Shown piece after piece: positions 48,442 to 58,205 of a stretch of 64,000 bases of DNA; position 1 is the stretch's first letter; each line of letters starts with the position of its first letter. Source of the DNA: Citrus sinensis (taxonomy: Eukaryota; Streptophyta; Magnoliopsida; Sapindales; Rutaceae); contig NC_068556.1 of the NCBI RefSeq assembly GCF_022201045.2, forward strand, positions 24,099,501-24,163,500, read 5' to 3'. A program made the position numbers and the translations under genes. The notes below the pieces were generated by a model, which ran no database searches, had not been told where the DNA came from, and saw only the letters and a program-made list of their open reading frames with translations.

Positions 48442-48976
48442 TACGATGCGGACAGTTAATTGAAATAAGATATTTTTATTATTAATTTCACTTAAAACGG
48501 AATTCAACAATAAATCAAATACAGCTCGTAAAATCAGAATTTTCATTCGGGAAAAAAAGAAAGAAAAGGAATTTGAAAAAAAATAATTATAAATCCGAAT
48601 TAAACTATCAAAGCAAGGCCTGAAGGCCAGCTAGGTCTTCAGAAAGAGTGCTACAAGGCCGGCTCTATTTTAATTTTTAAATATAAAGTGCAAGCTGCTT
48701 CTTAACTGTATATTGGTACATTTAATGCATCAAAATTTCAGTTCAAGTCTTCAATAAATAAATAAAGTGGAGGGGAGATATAAAAAAAAAAAAATTTATA
48801 CGACAAGCTCCCTCCGTTGGAATGCATATAGCATCACTGACTATATTTTACTTACTGAAATTCAATGTATGTATGTATATACATTGGTATTCCTACATAA
48901 CATTTTATGTTAGTTATTGTAATATTTCGCCCACTTATTGTAATGTTTTCCCACTCCATTATGATTGAATATCATT

Positions 48977-49483
48977 GATATATTATCATTTGACTATTTA
49001 ATATTTCCTGACATATCACTTTATCATTCAAAATTTTTGACAAATATTTTTTCATTTAATGTTTTAATTTTTTATCATTTTACTACCAAGCCGTTAATTA
49101 CGTTAATAAATTACATATGTCAAAAGAGTATTTTATGAAATTCAATATATTTAATATTTTGAAAATTTCACAAGGTATAATATTTGCTATTTTATCAGTT
49201 AATTATTTTAGATGTATAGAATAATCAATTGATAAAATTATTATTTCTTGGTTTATAATTAATTTTGTATTTTTTTAATTTAGATGGTTAAATTACGCCT
49301 ACACATTTTATGGGCAAAATAAACTTTTACTATAATTTTTGTAAAATTTTTTGTTAACCTTAATAGTTTAGTAGTAAAATGATAAAAACTGAAATATTAA
49401 GTGAAAAAAAAAGTAATTGTCGGAAAATTTTGGTAATAAAAAGATATGTTATAAAACATTAGATGATAAAATGATAATATCCC
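48977..49483. mobile_element. Foldback MITE with long (~150 bp) inverted repeats, Mutator-like
   Basis: The left arm (from GATATATTATCATTTGACT) and the right arm reversed (GGGATATTATCATTTTATC) remain similar through TTTATCATTTTACTACYAA, about 120-150 bp, at perhaps 75-80% identity. Flanks AATATCATT (48968-48976) and AATACCATT (49484-49492) give a 9-bp duplication with one mismatch, the Mutator size. No coding content. Confidence 0.65.
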
Positions 49484-49492
49484 AATACCATT

Positions 49493-50338
49493 TATTGCTA
49501 AAAAAAAAGACTAGTTATGTATGTATTAGTATATACTGTCTTAAATATTAATCAACACAGTGGGCTTATACATTCATCGAGTTTGTTATTATGACTGAAG
49601 AGGTCTAGACTTTAAATTAACCTTAACTATTTAATCTATTTGGGCATCGGAATTTATCATAATAAGCATTCGTTTTTTGTAGTTTAAAATTTTTTGATGT
49701 GACATTGTGAGCATATATAACGTGGCCGGGGTTATAGTTCAGACGACCAAAATTCTATGTCATGGACTTTTAATTTAGCTTGCACATATGGCATATGCAT
49801 ACTACCCGCTAGTAAGCGGCAGCAGAAAAAAATAAAAACAAACAGATTAGCAGAAAACGTACAAATCTTGATATTTTTTTCCCCCTTTTCTTTTGTGAAT
49901 TTAATCAGAAACTTATTTACTCAAAGGAAACTAACGTCGAATCAAGCCAGGTGAGAAATTTAACCAAACTGAATCAAGTTAAACCGTTTCGAATTGGGAA
50001 TATTGGTTGAGAAAATTCATCAAAGTTGATCGATCTCAGTTTGGTTTTGGTTGATTTTTCAAATAAATGAATTAAAATCAGAAAAAGTAAAATACATAGA
50101 ATTAATTTTATTGCAAATAATGTGATCTAATAGCCATTCTCGATAGTGTTTAATTAACTAATTAAAACTCACGAGAGTGTTGGCAGATAGTGCTTAATTA
50201 AAAACTTGTATAATCATAATCTTAAAACTAATAATTTGCATTCAACTTGACATTCGGCTGTTCTTTTTAACTGAAGGAGACTGTTGTTTTTACTAGCATT
50301 ATCCTAGTATGAATATTAAAACAATATAAAGATATATA

Positions 50339-50370
<32 letters not shown>

Positions 50371-51071
50371 TACTCAGATATGCAAAGCTGAGTAGAATTG
50401 CATAAAGTTAATTATCTAATATAATCAAAGGCGTTTATCACTACAGATTAGGTTAATGCTCCTGCAATGCCCGAGCGAGTCTCACTGATCAATGATTGAA
50501 ACTTATAGCACTTTCTGGTTAATTTGCTTAACGAAATTATGAATGATCGATGAAAATTAATTTATGGCGATCGAAAATTGATGCATATCGTAAAGTCGTA
50601 GAAATTGAGTAACGTACAATATAGCTAGGGTTGCATGAATACCTGGGCTAATTTCTTTGATTTTGTTAATAAACCTCAACTTCAGGTTCTTGAAACGAAT
50701 CATAAACTTAAATTTAAATTCATCGCTTGATAATTATATTATATATTGCATAAATTAAATTATATCCACCAATAATGATGATGCCTGCATGTACGTCTCA
50801 GTCCGTGTATGTATTATATATATAAGCAGAAACCACGCCAGTGGTGGTATATATGGATTAATTCATGCTCTCTTTATTTAATCATACAGTATTTTGGTAC
50901 ATGCAGCACAGGCCAAGCAGTACATTAACCAAGGAAAATTAATACATATTCAAGACCTTAACCCGTATATATATAGTGACAGAACAGAATATCAAAAAGC
51001 CACACCATTAATATATATATATGTGTATATAATAATGAACTAAGCTCCATCAACACAATTGATAAGCTTAA
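49493..51071. other. Intergenic region, no supported gene
   Basis: AT-rich spacer containing a (TA)n(TAA)n microsatellite at 50331-50371 and the 3' flank of the secreted-peptide gene from about 50900. Confidence 0.45.
50331..50371. repeat. (TA)n followed by (TAA)n microsatellite
   Basis: About 13 TA units running into about six TAA units. Confidence 0.85.
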
Positions 51072-51398
51072 TTAGTTTTTGCTGGGGTTCTGGTCTTTGG
51101 GAAAATAATGGTGACTCCCAGGAGTTGATCCGTTTGCGTTTCCATATTTACCATAACTCTGGTTTGTATCATCATCGTCATCATTTGAATCACTGCTGTC
51201 AGTTTTAGCTGAATACGCTGCGTCTTTAGCACCATTGTAATTGGCTTTTGGAACTAAGTTGCTGGGCTCGCCCCCGATCTGATGCTCAGTCACCAGCTTG
51301 CGCTTGTCCTCATTGGCAAGCATCCTTGCATCAGCCTGCTGCTGCAGGCTTCCCAGTATCAGCGAGATGGCAACGAAGAGCACAAGCAACTTCTTCAT
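51072..51398 (-). CDS. Small secreted peptide precursor, family not recognised
   Basis: ORF of 108 aa. Residues 1-25 (MKKLLVLFVAISLILGSLQQ.., cleavage likely after ADA) form a clear signal peptide. The rest is hydrophilic: RMLANEDKRKLV, a middle SNLVPKANYNGAKD, an acidic SSDSNDDDDDTN tract, and a conserved-looking C-terminal part SYGKYGNANGSTPGSHHYFP. No cysteines occur outside the signal, so it is not a defensin-type peptide; the layout (signal, variable acidic spacer, short C-terminal block) is that of plant post-translationally processed signalling peptides. A 5' UTR intron is supported at 51421-51520 (TTG|GTATGT to TTAACAG) and a TATA box (CTATAAATTG, 51573-51580) lies upstream. I cannot assign it to CLE, PIP, RGF, CIF or SCOOP groups by eye. 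Confidence 0.75.
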   Translation of the reverse strand: MKKLLVLFVAISLILGSLQQQADARMLANEDKRKLVTEHQIGGEPSNLVPKANYNGAKDAAYSAKTDSSDSNDDDDDTNQSYGKYGNANGSTPGSHHYFPKDQNPSKN

Positions 51399-51572
51399 TA
51401 TATATAATTATATATATATCCTGTTAAGGAGACAGCGACTACATTAATGCGAATATAATTTTAAAAAAGCAGAAATAATGAAACTAGCGAGCTAGCTAGA
51501 TAGGGTTTTATGGAACATACCAATTATATTGCAGCGATTAAATGTGAAGAATAATGATGGAAGGCAAGGTCA

Positions 51573-51580
51573 ATTTATAG
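51573..51580 (-). promoter_or_regulatory. Probable TATA box of the secreted-peptide gene
   Basis: The minus strand reads CTATAAATTG, about 50 bp before the 5' UTR donor site, giving a short leader exon. Confidence 0.5.
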
Positions 51581-51599
51581 ACGATTTGAGTTACTGGTG

Positions 51600-52342
51600 A
51601 AATGAACTAAAATTCTTGAGCACTAAAAAGATTCAGTGGTGAAGTGGAGGCATCACAATGTTGTAGCATTATTGGAAGAGGGATACGGCCACCGAGGAAG
51701 TAATTATAATTAATTAATATTGATAATTTATAAGGTGGTGTGCAATTAATCATGGATGACATGTAGGTTTCCCATTTGAGCCACGGTTTTGTATTGGGTG
51801 ATGCTGGTGCATGCTAAAAAAGTAAAATTAAAACAGATATATTTTTACCCAACAATAATTATATGATCCCTTTTTCGTACAAACCAAGTGAATTAACCAT
51901 CCATAAACAAATTTCACGTCAAATTCTACGGTCAATTAGCTAAGTGGTAAATAAAAATTTAAAAGAAAAAAAAGGAGAGAAAATAGCATCACCATATAAG
52001 GACCTACATTATTTATTGCACAATCAAATAATTAATCACAAAATTAAAATAAAAAAAGACAAATGAAGATATTTAATAGACAATTATAATTGTGAATGGA
52101 TAAGTATGAAATCTTATTATAAGTTTGCATAGGTATCAAGCATTTTATATTTATTTGGTAAATTTTGTGGAAGGTATGGGATTAAAAAATTAATTCGGGT
52201 GCTACCCGCCCTTCTATTTTTTATATTATAATTTAATGAATATAAAAATAATAGAAAAAGTGTTGAGTATTTTCAGTACATCAGCAAACTCTGGTTTTTG
52301 ACACATGTATCTCTCGAACAATTATAAACTATTAAATACATG
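51600..52342. other. Promoter side of the peptide gene and spacer
   Basis: AT-rich, non-coding; no repeat recognised apart from the target duplication TATGTAAGAA that begins at 52343. Confidence 0.4.
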
Positions 52343-52352
52343 TATGTAAGAA

Positions 52353-52443
52353 GGGTTATTATCAGAAACCTCCCCTGAGGTTTAGCGTATTCTCAGTTTG
52401 AGAGATTGTATTCGCGTATTATCAGCCACCTCCCCTAACGTTA
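52353..52443 (+). repeat. Left terminal inverted repeat of the MULE
   Basis: 91 bp. The word ATTATCAGNNACCTCCCCT occurs twice within it, near 52359 and 52418, in direct orientation. Confidence 0.95.
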
Positions 52444-52825
52444 GTATACCGTTTAGTATAATTTGAGTTGGTGAGGATAAAATGGTAATAGAACTCATTA
52501 ATAATAAAAAATTCTAACAAACTTTAAATTATCACATTGGATTCTGAGAATGATTTGAAGTTTGTTTAAATCCATTGGGTTTAAAATCGAATCAAGCATT
52601 TAACCAAAAGATATTACCACTCCACCAAAAAAATGATTTGATGTTCGTTTATATCCATTGAGTAAAAACCAGAAGCAAGCATTTAACCAAAAAATATTAT
52701 CAATCCACCCAAAAAGAAAGAGAAATTGGCATCTCCCTGCTCAGCTCAAACCAACACTACCGAGAACAACATTCCACCCATTTTCTCCATCTCTGTTATG
52801 CTTTAGTAGAGAAAGAGTGCCATAA

Positions 52826-53066
52826 GAAGACAAGGATCAAAAGATCCTCCTTTATGCTTACCGTAACTGCGATCACCAGGCAACTTCTCTTTTTTATTTG
52901 TTCTCTAATTTTCTCTTCTTTTTTATTTTAATTAGTGTTGAACCCATCAATATTACGAAACCCTAATACTCAAGTTTTGCAGGATGTGGCTGCGGATCCA
53001 ACTCTTCCTCGAATTAAAGCTGTTTGTTGTGTAAAATGCCAGCATGGTGAAGCCGTGTTTTTCCAG
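52826..53066 (+). pseudogene. Captured fragment of RNA polymerase subunit RPB9 (two exon pieces)
   Basis: 52826-52879 encodes EDKDQKILLYAYRNCDHQ and 52968-53066 encodes [18 protein letters not shown] followed by [10 protein letters not shown], then a GTCAAG donor. Both match, in order, the two zinc-ribbon regions of plant RPB9 (remembered as EDKEQKILLYACRNCDHQ and TQxLxDVAxDPTLPRTKA...CQHxEAVFFQ). One zinc cysteine of the first ribbon is Tyr here, and one or two residues of the second CxxC region are changed. The segment that should join the two pieces is replaced by intron-like T-rich DNA, and the last RPB9 exon (with the GHRW motif) is absent. A weak trace of the N-terminal FCRE motif may remain at about 52802-52813. 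Most simply read as host exons taken up, introns included, by the transposon. Confidence 0.85.
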
Positions 53067-53279
53067 GTCAAGTTCCTATTTCATTATGTTTTTTGGTTTA
53101 TGTTCTTATTTATTGTCGATTTTAAGTTCTTGATTAAGCCATTGTGGTTCATAAGTTTTTCCATTTTCTATTTCTGGTCAGTTAGATTAGTGCTTGGGCT
53201 CCAATGTGCTTGTAGTTCTATTTCTTTTTTTTTTTAACTTGTTTCGAACATTTAGTAACGAGATTATGGTTTCAGATCC

Positions 53280-56084
53280 CCAGTTGAGCAATTCCCTGTT
53301 TCATTGGATAAAGAGGCTGAATTTGAGTGGTTTGACCTTGCTGAAGTGAATGAAATTATAGTGCCTGACTTAAATGAAGCCGTAATAACTTCAGAATTTG
53401 AGAGCAGTAGTGTTATTGTAGAAGATTAATTCAAAAAGCGGCAGCCAATTGAGATTGTACGAGATGGGTCAGCCAAGAATATAACTGTTGATGACTGTGT
53501 AGGGTGTGAAGAAATGGTGGACAGTGATAGTGGGGATGATGCTGGAAATAATAATACTTGGGATGCTGGTTTAGATGACTACGAATCAGCAGACGATAGT
53601 GGTTCAAACTCAGATATGTTGTCAGATGATGAAGTTCAGGATGCATGTAATAGATATGAGGCCAATTCAGGGGGTTTTGAGTTCAATATAGATAGGGAAA
53701 GGATTATGTTGAGGGTTGGAGCAGTGTATAAGAACGTGGATGAGTTTAGGAATGTGGTGAAAGTTTTTGCGATACAAAATGGTTTTAGGCTGAAAAGGGT
53801 AAAAAATGAAAAGAGTAGAGTCACACTGGCATGTGCAGCAGTAGGTTGTACTTGGAGGGTTCACGCAAGTCCAAATTGGAATGGTAAACACTTTCAAATC
53901 AAAACATTCCGGCCTGAACACATTTGTGCTAGAGGTAGTGATAATTACGAAGCAAATTCAACTTGGATTGCTGCAACATTTCTTCATCTATTTAGAGCCA
54001 ACCCTCAGCTAAACATTGAAGTAATAGCAAGTGAGCTGCTTAGGAGATTTGGTATCAAATGCAGTAATCAGCGGTTGTATAGGGCTAAGAACAAGGCATT
54101 GGAGCTGTTAGGGCAGGACCATAAGGCCAGCTATACCAAACTATACAGGTATATGCATGCAATTCTCATCTCTAATCCTGGTTCAACTGTAACTATAGAT
54201 AGAGATTGGTTAGGTGGTGGGCAGAACCCTCATTTTAAAAGGTTCTTTGTTATGTTTGATGCAAATAGGAGGGGGTTCTTTGAGGGGTGTAGACAGTTTA
54301 TAGGGCTTGATGGTTGTCATCTAAAGGGGTTATATAAAGGTGTATTATTGTCTGCAGTTAGTATAGATGCTAATAATGGTATCTACCCACTAGCAATGTG
54401 TGTTGTTGAGAGTGAAAATACTAACTCTTGGGTGTACTTTATGAATAAATTATATGAGCAGATAGGCTGTAATGATGGTAGTGGGTTGTGTTTTATGAGT
54501 GATAGGCAGAAGGGAATTTTAAATGCTTTGGAGATAGTGTTTCCTGAATCTTTGAAAAGGTATTGTTGTAGGCATATATATGCTAACTTCAAGCAGAAAT
54601 TTCCTAGTGTACTATTACGTAATTCATTCTGGAAAGCTTGTAGAAGCTCAAACCTAGCAGACTTCAATACTCACATGTCTGAGTTAAATAATATTCATTC
54701 TGCAGCACATGATTGGCTGATGCAGATTCCAGTTTGTTGCTGGGCTAAGCATAAATTTCCAACGCACACAAAATGCTCCCATGTGACTAACAACATGTCA
54801 AAGTCATTCAACAACTGGATCAATAATTTTAGAGGATTGCCTATTGTTAGGATGGTAGAAGAGATAAGAAGAAAGGTGATGAATCTGATTCATAGAAGGT
54901 ATGAGCAGGCTGTCATGTGTCAAGATGAACTGCCACCACAAGTTAGGAGGAGAATACTAGATGGAAGGGTGAAGTCCAGGTCCATGTCAGTTATATTTGG
55001 GCATAATGATACCTAGGGATGGGCATTTTACCCGACCCGACCCGATCCGACCCGACCCGACCCGATAAATTTCGGGCTCGGGTCGGATCGGGTCGGGATC
55101 GAAACCCGATCGGTTTGAAATTTACAAACCCGATCGGGTTGTGATCGGTTCGGGTCAAACCCGACCCGATCCGAATACCCGATCGGGTTCTTAAAAAAAA
55201 AAAAAAACGTACTGACCCGAATTGACCTGATTTCAACCGACCCGAACTGACCCGAACTGACCCGATTTCAACCGACCCGAATTGACCCGAACTGACCCAA
55301 TTTCAACCGACCCGAATTGACCCGAACTGACCCGAACTGACCCGAACTGACCCGAATTGACCCGAACTAACCCAAATTGACCCGAACTCAATTCTACCCA
55401 TTTTAAATCCAACCCGATCCAACCCGAACATAACCCGAATTAATGACCCGACCCGAACCGACCCGAATATAGTTCGGGTCGGTTCGGGTCGGGTCATTAA
55501 TTCGGGTTATGTTCGGATTGTTCCTTGTCTAACCCGAACAACCCGAAACCCGATCGGGTTGACCCGAACCCGACCCGAACCCGATTTTGCCCACCCCTAA
55601 TGATACCTTTGAAGTTATGGAGGATGTTTCCAAAAGAAAAGTTGTCAATTTAAAGGCCAAGGAGTGTGATTGTATGGAGTGGCAATTGTCTGGTTTGCCT
55701 TGTGCTCATGCACTATGTTGCATTGATGCTATGAGGTACAACGTCAATGATTTTGTGCATCCTTTATTGAAGAATGAAGCATTGAAGAAGACTTATAAGC
55801 ATCAATATTATCCAGTGCCTGATGAAAGTAGGTGGCCTCCTGAATTGCATGATAACATGCTTCCACCTATAATCATTAGAACTGCTGGCAGGCCTCAAAC
55901 GAAAAGGAGAAGAGAGGCGGATGAAAACAGGGCCTTCAAGAAGAGTTCCAGTGTTAGGTGCAGTAATTGCGAAGAGTGGGGGCATAATGTGAGGACATGC
56001 AAAGTTGATAAGGGTTCAAAAAAAATGACAAAGAAGAAAAATTTAAAGTCAACACAGGTTACTTTGTGTAATTATAAGTTTTGA
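53280..56084 (+). CDS. MURA-like transposase of the MULE, split by a nested hAT element
   Basis: Main frame 53514-55013 (500 aa, ATG 53514) continuing after the nested element at 55608-56084. An acidic N-terminal part precedes the MuDR DNA-binding domain (FRNVVKVFAIQNGFRLKRVK, then CAAVGCTWRVHAS), the MULE transposase domain with catalytic Asp in GLDGCHLKG and FMSDRQKGI, a SWIM zinc finger (CDCMEWQLSGLPCAHALC) and a zinc knuckle (CSNCEEWGHNVRTC) at the end. The frame is also open upstream from about 53280 with MULE-like acidic sequence, broken once by TAA at 53427, so the start is ambiguous. The frame is stopped at 55014 by the TAG of the inserted element. A donor-like CAG|GTTACT at 56057 suggests that a further small exon (from about 56159) may follow. 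Confidence 0.9.
55014..55599. mobile_element. Non-autonomous hAT element inserted in the transposase gene
   Basis: Ends TAGGGATGGGCATTTTACCC and (inverted) TAGGGGTGGGCAAAATCGGG. Perfect 8-bp duplication ATGATACC (55006-55013, 55600-55607). Almost the whole interior consists of GACCCGAAYT-type words, with tandem copies around 55213-55395 and long inverted blocks of CCCGACCCGA. It starts with TAG, which ends the transposase frame. Confidence 0.92.
55213..55395. repeat. Minisatellite of GACCCGAAYT decamers
   Basis: Some 15-18 head-to-tail copies of a 10-bp unit (GACCCGAATT/GACCCGAACT, some GATTTCAACC variants), inside the nested hAT element. Confidence 0.85.
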
Positions 56085-57141
56085 AGTTCTCTTTATTTAA
56101 ATTTCCAACTTATATATCTGTTTAATAATCTCATGATTTGTTTACACTTCAACTCAAGGGAAATGGATCGGGGATCAATAATGAAAAAGGACAGAGCTCA
56201 GGAGCCCAGAATCAACTTGAGGCAGCAGCTGTCATTGAATCTGGAACGCAAGAATTTGTCCATGATGATGGTTTGAATTTACTGATTCAACAACTCACTT
56301 TTCTTAATTTATTTGTTTATAAACTATTTCATACTTGTTAATACAAATTTTTATTATTGAAGGACAATTAACCCAATCATAGAGAGCTTGTAGATGATAA
56401 ATCCTGCAGCAACAGCTTTGGTGGTAAGAAATTTTTTTGTATAGTAATGACAGAGCCCAGACTAATCCCATACTACAAATTTTTTGGAGGGATGAGATGA
56501 TACTTTACCTTACCTGTATAAGCTTTAAATTGTATAGATATTGTATCATCTTTTTGTTCTTTTTTTGTGAATTGTGTGATAGTGAAAATACTCACACCAT
56601 TAACAAAGCATTTCAGTTAAGTCAAAACTTAACAAACTGTTGAAAGTTGATTTTTTTGTAAATATGGGCTGCTGTTGATGTTGCATTGGCTGATTGTTTC
56701 ACAGCCATTAGTGACAGTTAACACTTGTGTTGTTGCTGGATTTTATTAATATTGAAATATCATATTACTACATTTGGTTGCTTGATGTTTTTAAGTTCAG
56801 TTTTATTTGTTGATGGATTGGTTACAAGTGATATTGGAATATCACATGATTAGATGTGTGAATATTCTTTGACAGATGCTCAGAAATTGTTATTGTTTAC
56901 TTTGTAGTTACAATTTATTTTTTGCTCGAACACATTTGGATGCTGATAATAGGTCAACTCAGTTAGTTTTTTTTAAAAAAAATATATGAGTGGCATGATT
57001 GACTTTGTGTTTCATTGCAAATTAGAGTTATAAATATATTTCACTTAGAAAATACTATTGCATTTGAGTTATAAAGCAGCAAAAAAAATTTTAGTCATCA
57101 CTGGAACATTTAGTTTAGAAAGCATTAGACTTGGTGACACA

Positions 57142-57579
57142 CTACATAAGGTACATCACAACATTGAAAAGAAAAAATAACACATTGAATACAACCATAA
57201 CCTTAGCAACAGTTGCAACCTTCGTAGATTTTCGTGATTTCTCCACTATGGTCTTCATTGTCTTCACGTCATTTTCAATTCTAGATAGTACCGCATAACA
57301 TACATCTGTTGACACACATCCTTCAAATAAAGCTTCATTGTTAAAATCATCTCTATTTGGTGCCCACCACTTAAAATATCCACAACCATTTTTTTTGGCA
57401 CAACGGTAGTAAAGCATATGTGGATTGTCATCGGATTCTGAAATCTTCAAATCAGCTCTCATGTAGCATTTGCATATCTTGTTTGAGAACCTAATGAGCT
57501 TGCCATTGACTGTATTCCTCCAAGCAGGCTCATAAAATGTGCTTGATCGAACAGAATTGTTTGAACTTTGTGACTCCAT
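57142..57579 (-). CDS. GRF-type zinc finger protein with C-terminal membrane segment, second ORF of the MULE
   Basis: ORF of 145 aa, intact. C36 and C38 (ICKCYMRAD) and C60 and C66 (YYRCAKKNGCGYFKWW) form the CxC...C...C pattern of the GRF zinc finger with the trailing FKWW aromatic block. A helical linker (SRIENDVKTMKTIVEKSRKS) and a hydrophobic end (VMVVFNVLFFLFNVVMYLM) follow, so the protein is probably tail-anchored. The architecture is like plant proteins annotated At4g04775-like. It is convergent with the transposase and lies inside the TIRs, so it moves with the element; whether it is a working transposon gene or a captured host gene is open. It is not similar to maize mudrB as far as I can tell. 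Confidence 0.75.
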   Translation of the reverse strand: MESQSSNNSVRSSTFYEPAWRNTVNGKLIRFSNKICKCYMRADLKISESDDNPHMLYYRCAKKNGCGYFKWWAPNRDDFNNEALFEGCVSTDVCYAVLSRIENDVKTMKTIVEKSRKSTKVATVAKVMVVFNVLFFLFNVVMYLM

Positions 57580-58104
57580 TGATGTGCAAGAATGTTCCAG
57601 CTTTGAATAATGCTGAGTTTTTTAATTGATTGATGAATATATCAGAGATGGTTGATAAGGAGATGAAGTGATATTGGTAGTGTTGGGTTTGTGCCTTTGA
57701 AGTGAAATGAAAGCTAATTTTTCTCTTCAGTTTGAGTTCAAAGTGTATGCTGCTTATTTAGCTTGTTTATGGCAGGTTATATAGCCACTGGTATTGGCAA
57801 TATAACCGTTAAAGGCAACGGTAATAATGTTAGTAACAACTGCAGTTCAATTTCAAGTATTAACTTCAATATTTCACATCCTGTCCAATAATTAACAAAA
57901 ATTGTAATTGTTTGTTTAATTCATCCAAGTCATTTTAGAAAGTCCAAAGGATGATTTGGTATTTTTATTGACCATTTTGGCGCCAAAACATACATGTTAT
58001 TATTAACGCACAATTCTTTAATTTGTGTACAGAAAGATATTTTCCCACGATAGGGGTATTTTCATCATTTTATCAGTCAATACACGGTCAAATAAACAGG
58101 TTAT

Positions 58105-58195
58105 TAACGTCAGGGGAGGTGGCTGATAATACGCGAATACAATCTCTCAAACTGAGAATACGCTAAACCTCAGGGGAGGTTTCTGATAATAACCC
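58105..58195 (-). repeat. Right terminal inverted repeat of the MULE
   Basis: Reverse complement matches 52353-52443 at 90 of 91 positions. Confidence 0.95.
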
Positions 58196-58205
58196 TATGT
58201 AAGAA

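Larger units (their letters stand above)
52353..58195 (+). mobile_element. Autonomous-type Mutator-like transposon (MULE), 5.8 kb, with captured RPB9 sequence
   Basis: Terminal inverted repeats 52353-52443 and 58105-58195 are 91 bp long with one mismatch, starting GGGTTATTATCAGAAACC. Flanked by a perfect 10-bp duplication TATGTAAGAA (52343-52352, 58196-58205). From left to right it contains RPB9-like exon pieces (52826-53066), a MURA-type transposase (about 53280-56084, interrupted by a nested hAT element at 55014-55599) and a convergent GRF zinc-finger/membrane ORF (57579-57142). The near-identical ends imply recent movement. Whether it can still move itself is doubtful because of the nested element in the transposase frame. 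Confidence 0.95.
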
